Assembly: GCA_021156245.1 (NCBI GenBank)
Contig: JAJNBO010000099.1
Coordinates: forward strand, 1-7,822
DNA from: Ramlibacter sp.
Lineage (GTDB): Bacteria; Pseudomonadota; Gammaproteobacteria; Burkholderiales; Burkholderiaceae_C
Direction: 5' to 3'
DNA: 7,822 nt
Part shown: positions 1 through 4,935 of the stretch, one piece after another
Layout of the letters: each line of letters opens with the position of its first letter
Numbering within the stretch: the first letter of the stretch is position 1
The notes under the pieces: model-generated
Database searches by the model: none
Told to the model about the DNA's origin: nothing
Seen by the model: the letters and a program-made list of their open reading frames with translations, nothing else
Made by a program: the position numbers and the translations under genes

Positions 1-450
1 GAACCACTGCAGCTCCTTGGCGGGAAAACGCTCCTCGTCCACGTTGTGCTGCTTCATCAGCCGCTTGACGGCGGACAGCTGGTCCTGCGTGTCCAGGATC
101 TGGAAGGCGGGTGGCAGGCCGGCGAGCTTGTAATGCGCGCGCAGGAAGCGGTTGCACAGGCCGTGGAAGGTGCCGATCCACATGCCGCGCACGTTGACGG
201 GCAGCATGGATTGCAGCCGCACCATCATCACCTTGGCGGCCTTGTTGGTGAAGGTGACGGCCAGCACGTTGCCGGGGCCGATCTGCCCCGTGGACAGCAG
301 CAAGGCGACGCGGGTGGTGAGCACGCGCGTCTTGCCCGAGCCCGCGCCGGCAAGGATGAGCGCATGCTCGGCCGGCAGGGTGACGGCGGCCCGCTGCTCG
401 GGGTTGAGGTTGGCGAGCAGCGGGGACTCTGCGTAGACTTCTGGGAACAT
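1..450 (-). CDS. uvrD: UvrD/Rep-type superfamily 1 DNA helicase, N-terminal part (runs off left edge)
   Basis: The reverse strand from the ATG at 450 stays open to base 1, giving 150 codons of a protein that is normally 700-800 residues. It closely follows the start of UvrD/PcrA. There is a Q-motif glutamine (Q19), a Walker A loop AGAGSGKT (residues 34-41), motif Ia TFTNKAA (66-72), the MWIGTFHG segment of motif Ib (90-97), and then FQILDTQDQL. UvrD is a 3'-5' ATP-dependent helicase that removes the incised strand in nucleotide excision repair and acts in methyl-directed mismatch repair. Rep-like proteins share these motifs, but the match is better to UvrD. No Shine-Dalgarno sequence precedes the ATG; a TACAAT hexamer sits five bases upstream, so the message may be leaderless. 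V74 stands where a glutamate is usual after motif Ia. The gene is divergent from the one at 495. Confidence 0.93.
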   Translation of the reverse strand, partial: MFPEVYAESPLLANLNPEQRAAVTLPAEHALILAGAGSGKTRVLTTRVALLLSTGQIGPGNVLAVTFTNKAAKVMMVRLQSMLPVNVRGMWIGTFHGLCNRFLRAHYKLAGLPPAFQILDTQDQLSAVKRLMKQHNVDEERFPAKELQWF

Positions 451-455
451 GGAGC

Positions 456-461
456 ATTGTA
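456..461 (-). promoter_or_regulatory. Candidate -10 element of the uvrD promoter
   Basis: On the reverse strand TACAAT (461 to 456) is five bases from the uvrD ATG at 450, which would put the transcription start at or within a base of the start codon. No convincing -35 hexamer is visible at 16-18 bases. The same hexamer occurs in front of the tRNA pair, where a -35 is present. The call rests on motif and position only. Confidence 0.4.
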
Positions 462-494
462 GGAAGCCCGGCGGGGAACCCCGGGCCGTCAGGC

Positions 495-1178
495 ATGATC
501 CCAACCGCTGTGCCAGCCCGATTCCTCCCTGCCTTTCTCCTGCTCGCGCTACCCCTCGCCGCGCGTGCGCTCTGCACCAGCGACCAGGTGCCTGCCCCCG
601 CCGCCGTGCTGGAGCGCTTCATCAGCGCCGACTGCGCCACCTGCTGGCAGGACCCGGCGACCGCCCGGCCGGCCGGCCCGGACACCGTGGTGCTGGACTG
701 GGTGGTGCCCGGCCGCCAGGGCGAGGACGCGCCCCTGGCGACGGTGGCCTCCAGCGATGCGCTGGAGCGCCTGGCGGTGCTGAGGCGGCAGGCGCCGGAA
801 AGGAGCGACGCCGTGAGCGCGCGGCGCGAAGGCAAGGGCTTGCCGCTGCGGCTGGCGCAAGGCGCGGCGTTCAACGATTACGTGGGCGCGTCGATCGAGC
901 TGAGGGTGCCGGGGCGCACCGCGTGGCAGCCTTGGCTGCTGCTGGTGGAGCAGCTGCCCGCCGGCACCGAAGGCAGCCCCGTGGCCCGCAACCTGGTGCG
1001 CAACGTATTCCGCCCGGATTGGGGCCAGCCTTCCACGAAGCCGCCCGCCCGCCTGGCGGACACGCGGGCGATGCAGATCCACGAGGGCGCGCGGCCAGAG
1101 CGGCTGAGGCTGGTCGCCGTGCTGCAGGATGCACGTGGACGTATCAGGGCTATCAGCCGGACCGAATGTCGCGAATGA
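495..1178 (+). CDS. Secreted CxxC protein, probably thioredoxin-like (DUF1223-like)
   Basis: This is a 227-residue protein. Residues 1-25 look like a Sec signal peptide: a hydrophobic core FLPAFLLLALPLA ends in ARA, the likely signal peptidase I site. No lipobox precedes C27. The mature start contains VLERFISADCATCW, with a CxxC at C47-C50 after a beta-strand, as in thioredoxin-fold proteins. DUF1223 proteins begin with a similar ELFTSQGCxSC segment, and the later VARNLVRNVFR and LVAVLQDARG stretches loosely resemble the end of that family. The match is partial and comes from memory, so the family is tentative. C27 and C225 could form a second disulfide. A periplasmic redox or substrate-binding role is inference. 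The ATG is chosen because it begins the signal peptide; only a weak ribosome site precedes it. It is divergent from uvrD with a 44 bp gap. Confidence 0.75.
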   Translation: MIPTAVPARFLPAFLLLALPLAARALCTSDQVPAPAAVLERFISADCATCWQDPATARPAGPDTVVLDWVVPGRQGEDAPLATVASSDALERLAVLRRQAPERSDAVSARREGKGLPLRLAQGAAFNDYVGASIELRVPGRTAWQPWLLLVEQLPAGTEGSPVARNLVRNVFRPDWGQPSTKPPARLADTRAMQIHEGARPERLRLVAVLQDARGRIRAISRTECRE

Positions 1179-1188
1179 GCCCCCGGCC

Positions 1189-1195
1189 TTAGAAT
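1189..1195 (+). promoter_or_regulatory. Candidate -10 region of the guaC promoter
   Basis: TTAGAAT, containing TAGAAT at 1190-1195, lies just after the stop codon of the upstream gene. A start six or seven bases downstream would begin the transcript almost exactly at the hairpin at 1201. The -35 is poor; ATGTCG, 18 bases upstream, matches three positions of the consensus. Motif and position are the only support. Confidence 0.35.
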
Positions 1196-1200
1196 CAATC

Positions 1201-1227
1201 ACCGGGCCCAAGCATTTGTGGCCCGGT
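1201..1227 (+). promoter_or_regulatory. Strong hairpin at the 5' end of the guaC leader
   Basis: ACCGGGCC (1201-1208) and GGCCCGGT (1220-1227) form a perfect 8 bp stem with an 11-base loop. No T-run follows, so it is a poor intrinsic terminator for the gene upstream. The second arm can also pair with CCGGGCC at 1257-1263, a copy of the first arm, so two exclusive folds are possible before the guaC start at 1311. The arms are seen directly; a regulatory role is inference. Confidence 0.4.
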
Positions 1228-1310
1228 TCGCGTTTCTGGGGGGCTCCCCCGCGCGCCCGGGCCCAGTCCAAGCGTCCACCTGTTCTTCAACAGACTTCCG
1301 GAGCCTGGAA

Positions 1311-2288
1311 ATGGAAATCTTCGATTACGACAAAGTGCTGCTGTTGCCGCGCAAGTGCCGCGTGGAAAGCCGCTCTGAATGCGACCCGTCCCTCGAATTC
1401 GGCGGGCGCAAGTTCAAGCTGCCGGTGGTGCCGGCCAACATGAAAACGGTGCTGGACGAGCGCGTGGCGCTGTGGCTGGCCCAGAACGGCTTCTTCTACG
1501 TGATGCACCGCTTCGACCTGGACAACGTCAAGTTCGTCCGGCGCATGAAGGAAGCCGGCGCCTTCGCATCCATTTCGGTGGGCGTGAAGCAGGCCGACTA
1601 CGAGATGGTGGACAAGCTGGCGGCCGAGGGCCTGGTGCCGGAGTACGTGACGATCGACATCGCGCACGGTCACGCCGACACGGTGAAGAACATGATCGGC
1701 CACCTGAAGAAGAAGCTGCCCGATGCCTTCGTGATCGCCGGCAACGTCGGCACGCCCGAAGCCATCATCGACCTGGAGAACTGGGGCGCGGACGCCACCA
1801 AGGTCGGCATCGGCCCCGGCAAGGTGTGCATCACGCGTATGAAGACCGGATTCGGCACCGGCGGCTGGCAGCTGTCGGCGCTGAAATGGTGCGCGCGCGT
1901 CGCGACCAAGCCCATCATCGCGGACGGCGGCATCCGCGAGCATGGCGACATCGCCAAGAGCATCCGCTTCGGCGCCACGATGGTGATGATCGGCTCCATG
2001 CTGGCGGGCCACGAAGAGTCGCCGGGCGCCACGGTGGAAGTCGATGGCCGCCTGTACAAGGAGTACTACGGCAGCGCGTCGGACTTCAACAAGGGCGAGT
2101 ACAAGCACGTCGAGGGCAAGCGCATCCTCGAGCCCGTGAAGGGCAAGCTGGCGGACACGCTGCGTGAAATGCAGGAAGACCTGCAGAGCTCGATCAGCTA
2201 TGCCGGCGGCACCAGGCTGGCCGACATCCGCAAGGTGAACTACGTGATACTGGGCGGCGACAATGCCGGGGAACACTTGTTGATGTGA
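1311..2288 (+). CDS. guaC: GMP reductase
   Basis: The product converts GMP to IMP with NADPH, releasing ammonia, and lets guanine nucleotides re-enter the purine pool. It is a cytoplasmic TIM-barrel enzyme related to IMP dehydrogenase. The 325-residue product has no CBS-domain insert, which fits GMP reductase and not IMP dehydrogenase. Visible motifs are VVPANMKTV (residues 39-47), the IDIAHGH strand (115-121), [10 protein letters not shown] (142-151), the catalytic loop [11 protein letters not shown] with active-site C173, the GTGG stretch just after it, and [16 protein letters not shown], the phosphate-binding side. The length and motifs fit the roughly 325-residue GuaC group found in Firmicutes and many betaproteobacteria. 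The ATG at 1311 has GGAG eight bases upstream and begins directly with [11 protein letters not shown]. The frame stays open back to an ATG at 1218, but that extension is not conserved-looking. A terminator follows. Confidence 0.95.
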   Translation: MEIFDYDKVLLLPRKCRVESRSECDPSLEFGGRKFKLPVVPANMKTVLDERVALWLAQNGFFYVMHRFDLDNVKFVRRMKEAGAFASISVGVKQADYEMVDKLAAEGLVPEYVTIDIAHGHADTVKNMIGHLKKKLPDAFVIAGNVGTPEAIIDLENWGADATKVGIGPGKVCITRMKTGFGTGGWQLSALKWCARVATKPIIADGGIREHGDIAKSIRFGATMVMIGSMLAGHEESPGATVEVDGRLYKEYYGSASDFNKGEYKHVEGKRILEPVKGKLADTLREMQEDLQSSISYAGGTRLADIRKVNYVILGGDNAGEHLLM

Positions 2289-2292
2289 CCTC

Positions 2293-2317
2293 GTCATTCC
2301 CGCGGAAGCGGGAATCC
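2293..2317 (+). repeat. REP-like palindrome, copy 1
   Basis: GTCATTCCCGC, then GGAA, then GCGGGAATCC. The core ATTCCCGC (2296-2303) and GCGGGAAT (2308-2315) form a perfect 8 bp stem with a 4-base loop. Elements of the form GTCATTCCCGCGAAAGCGGGAATCC are dispersed intergenic repeats in many beta- and gammaproteobacteria. It starts five bases after the guaC stop codon and is paired with an inverted copy at 2368-2392. Confidence 0.75.
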
Positions 2318-2325
2318 AGGGCATT

Positions 2326-2354
2326 GAAGAAGGCCGCGCGGTGCGCGGCTTTTT
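2326..2354 (+). terminator. Rho-independent terminator downstream of guaC
   Basis: GCCGCGC (2333-2339), loop GGT, GCGCGGC (2343-2349), then TTTTT (2350-2354): a 7 bp all-GC stem with a U-run, preceded by an A-rich GAAGAAG. This is a good intrinsic terminator for guaC. The reverse strand has only a weak CTTCTT after the stem, so it is less convincing for the converging hydrolase gene. Confidence 0.8.
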
Positions 2355-2367
2355 GCTGGAAAGCTCC

Positions 2368-2392
2368 GGATCCCCGCCTTCGCGGGGATGAC
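2368..2392 (-). repeat. REP-like palindrome, copy 2 (inverted relative to copy 1)
   Basis: GGATCCCCGC, then CTTC, then GCGGGGATGAC. Read on the reverse strand this is GTCATCCCCGC-GAAG-GCGGGGATCC, the same element as copy 1 with compensating T-to-C and A-to-G changes on both arms that preserve the 8 bp stem. It ends four bases before the hydrolase stop codon. The two inverted copies bracket the terminator as a BIME-like pair. Confidence 0.75.
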
Positions 2393-2396
2393 GTCG

Positions 2397-3245
2397 CTAG
2401 GCCCGCAGCAAGTCCAGCGCCAGCTGGTGCAGCCGATGGCTCGGCTCCACCAGCGCATCCAGCACGCTGAAGTGGTTCAGCCCCGGCAGGGCCTCGCACA
2501 CCGGCACGCGCCGCGGGCCCCAGGCGTCCTGGATCATCCGGTTCTGGCGGTGGTATTCCTCGCTCTCGTCCTCACCGATCACGGAGTACAGCGTGCCGTG
2601 CTTCGGCGCCGGCAGGCGCGCGGGGCTGGCCTTGGCCACCTGCTCCGGCGTGAGCTTCAGCGAGGGCTGCAGGAAGGTGGTGCGCATGATCGGATCGAGG
2701 TCGTGCAGCCCCGAGATCGCCAGCGCGCTGCGCACCACGTCGCGCGGCAGCTTCGGATCCAGCTGCGGCCACAGGCAGGCCAGCATCATGGCGGTGAGTT
2801 GCCCGCCGGCCGAGTGCCCGCAGACGACGATGCGCCGCGGGTCCCCGCCGAAGCGCTCGATGTTGTGCCAGGTCCATGCAACGGAACGGGCGACCTGCAG
2901 CGTGATGTGCGGCACCGTGACGGCCGGACAGAGGTCGTAGTTGGGAATGACGACGCAAGCGCCGTGACGCGTGAACGCGGGTGCGATGAAGGAGTGGTCC
3001 TTCTTGTCCAGCGCGCGCCAGTAGCCACCGTGCACGAACACGATGACGGGACCGGCGGGCTGCGGGGCGCAGAACACGTCGAGGCGTTCACCGGGCTCGC
3101 TGCCATAGGCGATGTCCAGCTCGCAGGCTTCTGTCTCGCGCGCGCTCTCCGAATCCTTCGCCCAGCGCGCGAAAAATGACGGGTGCTCCGGGACCAGTTC
3201 CCGGTTGTTGTACATGCCGTCGTACCAGCTTCCGTCGTGCACCAT
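2397..3245 (-). CDS. Alpha/beta hydrolase, arylformamidase (kynurenine formamidase)-like
   Basis: This 282-residue serine hydrolase has the oxyanion motif HGGYW (residues 72-76) and the nucleophile elbow GHSAGG with S145. The likely catalytic histidine is H258 in GLNHFS, and D226 in GEDES is the probable acid. The HGGYW form, the early Y47 in AYG, and YDLCPAV after the third strand resemble the eukaryotic-type arylformamidase group, which hydrolyses N-formylkynurenine. Many bacterial members of this group have other amide or ester substrates. There are no kynurenine pathway genes here, so the substrate is open. The protein has no signal peptide and is presumably cytoplasmic. The start is set at the ATG at 3245 because GAGGAG (3251-3256) precedes it at good spacing; the frame stays open further upstream into the regulator gene. 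It is divergent from the GntR gene and may share its operator. Confidence 0.85.
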   Translation of the reverse strand: MVHDGSWYDGMYNNRELVPEHPSFFARWAKDSESARETEACELDIAYGSEPGERLDVFCAPQPAGPVIVFVHGGYWRALDKKDHSFIAPAFTRHGACVVIPNYDLCPAVTVPHITLQVARSVAWTWHNIERFGGDPRRIVVCGHSAGGQLTAMMLACLWPQLDPKLPRDVVRSALAISGLHDLDPIMRTTFLQPSLKLTPEQVAKASPARLPAPKHGTLYSVIGEDESEEYHRQNRMIQDAWGPRRVPVCEALPGLNHFSVLDALVEPSHRLHQLALDLLRA

Positions 3246-3250
3246 TCCGA

Positions 3251-3256
3251 CTCCTC
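3251..3256 (-). promoter_or_regulatory. Ribosome binding site of the alpha/beta hydrolase
   Basis: GAGGAG on the reverse strand lies five bases before the ATG at 3245. It decides the start against upstream in-frame codons that would extend the protein across the regulator gene. Confidence 0.7.
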
Positions 3257-3314
3257 GACTACTTGTTTGCAACATCTTGTCACAGGTTGTCAGGAAAGCC
3301 CGAACGCCGTCAGG

Positions 3315-3349
3315 TTGACCTAAAGCGTATTCGGTATACAGAATACCGA
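3315..3349 (+). promoter_or_regulatory. Candidate GntR operator and promoter between hydrolase and regulator
   Basis: TCGGTAT (3331-3337) and ATACCGA (3343-3349) are perfect 7 bp arms separated by five bases. Overlapping them, GTATTC (3327-3332) is matched by GAATAC (3341-3346), with a self-complementary GTATAC at 3334-3339. FadR-subfamily regulators commonly bind TnGTATACnA-type sites. TTGACC (3315-3320) with CAGAAT (3339-3344) at 18 bases could be the regulator's promoter, placing transcription start close to its ATG at 3352; bound regulator would cover the -10. The palindrome is seen directly; binding and autoregulation are inference. Confidence 0.6.
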
Positions 3350-3351
3350 CC

Positions 3352-4056
3352 ATGGGCGCCCAGCTCCTCCAACTCGAATCAACGCCCGACCTGGTCGACC
3401 GGGTGTACCGGACGCTGGGCGACGCCATCAGCGACGGGTCCCTCGCGCCCGGACAGCGCCTCACGCAGGAAGAAATCGCGCAGCAGCTCGCAGTGTCGCG
3501 CCAACCGGTGCTCCAGGCCTTGCGATTGCTCAAGCGCGACGGTTTCGTGCAGGACGCTCCCGGCCGCGGCCTGCTGGTGGCGCCCCTGGATGCAGCGTGG
3601 ACGCGCAACGTCTACCAGGTGCGCGGCGCCCTCGACGCACTGGCCGCCAGGCTGGCCGCGGAGCGCCGCTACCGCATCGATCCCGCGCTGCTGCGGAAGG
3701 GCCGAGAAGCGACGCGGGGCGACGACGTGATGGCGATGATCGATGCCGACCTGGCCTTTCACGCCGCCTTGTATGCCGCCGCCGGCAACCCGTTGATCGA
3801 ACAGAGCGCGCACCTGCACTGGCGCCACCTGCGCCGCGTGATGGGCGCCGTGCTGAGCGAGATGCGCCAGCGCGAAGCGGTCTGGGACGAGCACGAAGCG
3901 ATCTCGGAAGCCATTGCCGCCGGCGACGCGGAGAAGGCGTCGCGCCTCGTCGAAGAACACAGCCGCAACGCCAGCCTGTCGCTCGGAGAGCGGCTGGACC
4001 GCGTGCTGCATCCGGAGCCGAACCCCTTGCCCCCCGATACCAGGAGACCCGCATGA
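3352..4056 (+). CDS. GntR-family transcriptional regulator, FadR/FCD subfamily
   Basis: This 234-residue DNA-binding regulator has an N-terminal winged helix-turn-helix (about residues 12-78: LVDRVYRTLGDAISDGSL, PGQRLTQEEIAQQLAVSRQPVLQALRLL, then the wing GRGLLV). An all-helical FCD ligand domain follows (about 83-215). The FCD metal-site pattern is present: D133 and H137 in DADLAFHAAL, H181 in WDEHEAI and H203 in VEEHSRN. Ligands of such proteins are often carboxylated metabolites of the pathway they control, here probably a substrate or intermediate of the downstream enzymes. No Shine-Dalgarno sequence precedes the ATG, so a leaderless message is possible. The end overlaps the oxygenase gene by ATGA, implying cotranscription and coupled translation, so it likely regulates its own operon and possibly the divergent hydrolase. 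Confidence 0.92.
   Translation: MGAQLLQLESTPDLVDRVYRTLGDAISDGSLAPGQRLTQEEIAQQLAVSRQPVLQALRLLKRDGFVQDAPGRGLLVAPLDAAWTRNVYQVRGALDALAARLAAERRYRIDPALLRKGREATRGDDVMAMIDADLAFHAALYAAAGNPLIEQSAHLHWRHLRRVMGAVLSEMRQREAVWDEHEAISEAIAAGDAEKASRLVEEHSRNASLSLGERLDRVLHPEPNPLPPDTRRPA
4041..4047 (+). promoter_or_regulatory. Ribosome binding site of the oxygenase gene inside the end of the regulator gene
   Basis: CAGGAGA lies five bases before the ATG at 4053, inside the last codons of the GntR gene. It fixes the oxygenase start at the ATGA overlap although the reading frame is open much further upstream. Confidence 0.75.
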
Positions 4057-4934
4057 AACTGACGCAGCAGCAGATCGAACAGTTCGATCGCGAGGGTTAC
4101 CTCTTCTTCCCCGGCCTCTTCTCGCCCGAGGAGACCCGCACGCTGAACGAGGCCGTGCCCGCGCTGTATGCGCGCCGCGAAGCCTTCAACGTGCGCGAGA
4201 AAGGCAGCGAAGCCGTGCGCACGAACTTCGCCGCGCATCTTTACAGCGAGCCCTTCGCACGGCTGGCAAGGCACCCTCGCATGGTGGAACCGGTGATGGA
4301 CCTCTTCGGCGAAGAGCTCTACATGCACCAGTTCAAGATCAACGGGAAGATGGCGTTCGAGGGCGACGTCTGGCAGTGGCACCAGGACTACGGCACCTGG
4401 CTGAACGACGACATGATGCCGACCGAGCGCGCGATGAACGTCGCGATCTTCCTGGACGACGTCAACGAGTACAACGGCCCGCTGATGTTCATCCCGGGCA
4501 GCCACAAGAAGGGCGTGGTCGAGGCCAGGCACGACCTCACCACCACCAGCTATCCGCTCTGGACCGTGGACAACGACCTCATCTTGAAACTGGTCGAACG
4601 CGCCGGCGGGAAGGACGGCGGCATCGTCAGCCCCAAGGGCCCGGCGGGATCGATGATCCTGTTCCACAGCTGCCTGGTGCATGCGTCCACCAGCAACCTG
4701 TCGCCGTGGAACCGCGTCAGCGTCTACCTGTCCTTGTGCGCGGTGTCCAATCACATCCGTCGCTTCAAGCGGCCGGAATACATCGCGCACCGCGACTTCA
4801 CGCCGATCGCATGCCTGCCCGATGATTGCCTCGTGACACCCTATCCCGTGGACCTGCCGTGGAAGAGCGGCATGCCGGCGAGCGCGCTCGCGACCTCACC
4901 CGAACCCATCGATCAGATCAAGCGAGCTGCCTGA
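4053..4934 (+). CDS. Phytanoyl-CoA dioxygenase (PhyH) family Fe(II)/2-oxoglutarate oxygenase
   Basis: This 293-residue protein starts MKLTQQQIEQFDREGYLFFPGLF, the usual PhyH opening. The iron-binding facial triad is visible as H110-x-D112 (WQWHQDYGTW) and H210 (CLVHAST). R221, in NRVS, is well placed to bind the 2-oxoglutarate carboxylate. NGPLMFIPGSHK (141-152) is the conserved loop after the core strands. Such enzymes hydroxylate a small metabolite using O2 and 2-oxoglutarate, giving succinate and CO2. The region around H110 resembles ectoine hydroxylase (WHxDxxxW, NGPLMxIPGSHK), but the wider EctD signature is not fully met and no ectoine genes are present, so the substrate is unknown. It is cytoplasmic, translationally coupled to the regulator upstream and one base from the oxidoreductase downstream. 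Confidence 0.9.
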   Translation: MKLTQQQIEQFDREGYLFFPGLFSPEETRTLNEAVPALYARREAFNVREKGSEAVRTNFAAHLYSEPFARLARHPRMVEPVMDLFGEELYMHQFKINGKMAFEGDVWQWHQDYGTWLNDDMMPTERAMNVAIFLDDVNEYNGPLMFIPGSHKKGVVEARHDLTTTSYPLWTVDNDLILKLVERAGGKDGGIVSPKGPAGSMILFHSCLVHASTSNLSPWNRVSVYLSLCAVSNHIRRFKRPEYIAHRDFTPIACLPDDCLVTPYPVDLPWKSGMPASALATSPEPIDQIKRAA

Positions 4935-4935
4935 C

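Noticed and set aside
1218..1310. N-terminal extension of GMP reductase to an upstream ATG
   Set aside because: The 31 extra residues do not match the family, which starts at [13 protein letters not shown] sequence, and the ribosome site favours 1311.
1201..1310. Purine riboswitch upstream of guaC
   Set aside because: The known purine aptamer has short A/T-containing stems with conserved loop-loop bases; this GC-only set of arms does not match it.
1287..2324. Long open frame on the reverse strand across guaC
   Set aside because: It is antisense to a well supported enzyme gene and is histidine- and alanine-rich with no recognisable domain, as expected from high third-position GC on the other strand.
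3246..3608. N-terminal extension of the hydrolase across the divergent regulator gene
   Set aside because: It would overlap the promoter, operator and coding start of the GntR gene; GAGGAG before 3245 and the family length support the shorter form.
3597..4052. In-frame extension of the oxygenase into the regulator gene
   Set aside because: The extra residues are arginine-rich shadow sequence; the PhyH opening motif and a strong ribosome site fix the start at 4053.
3759..4790. Long reverse-strand open frame across the regulator and oxygenase genes
   Set aside because: It covers two genes with intact motifs, has an odd residue composition and no domain; it is a coding shadow.
4053..4934. Calling the oxygenase ectoine hydroxylase (EctD)
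   Set aside because: Only the core iron-site signature is close; no ectoine synthesis genes are present and several flanking residues differ.
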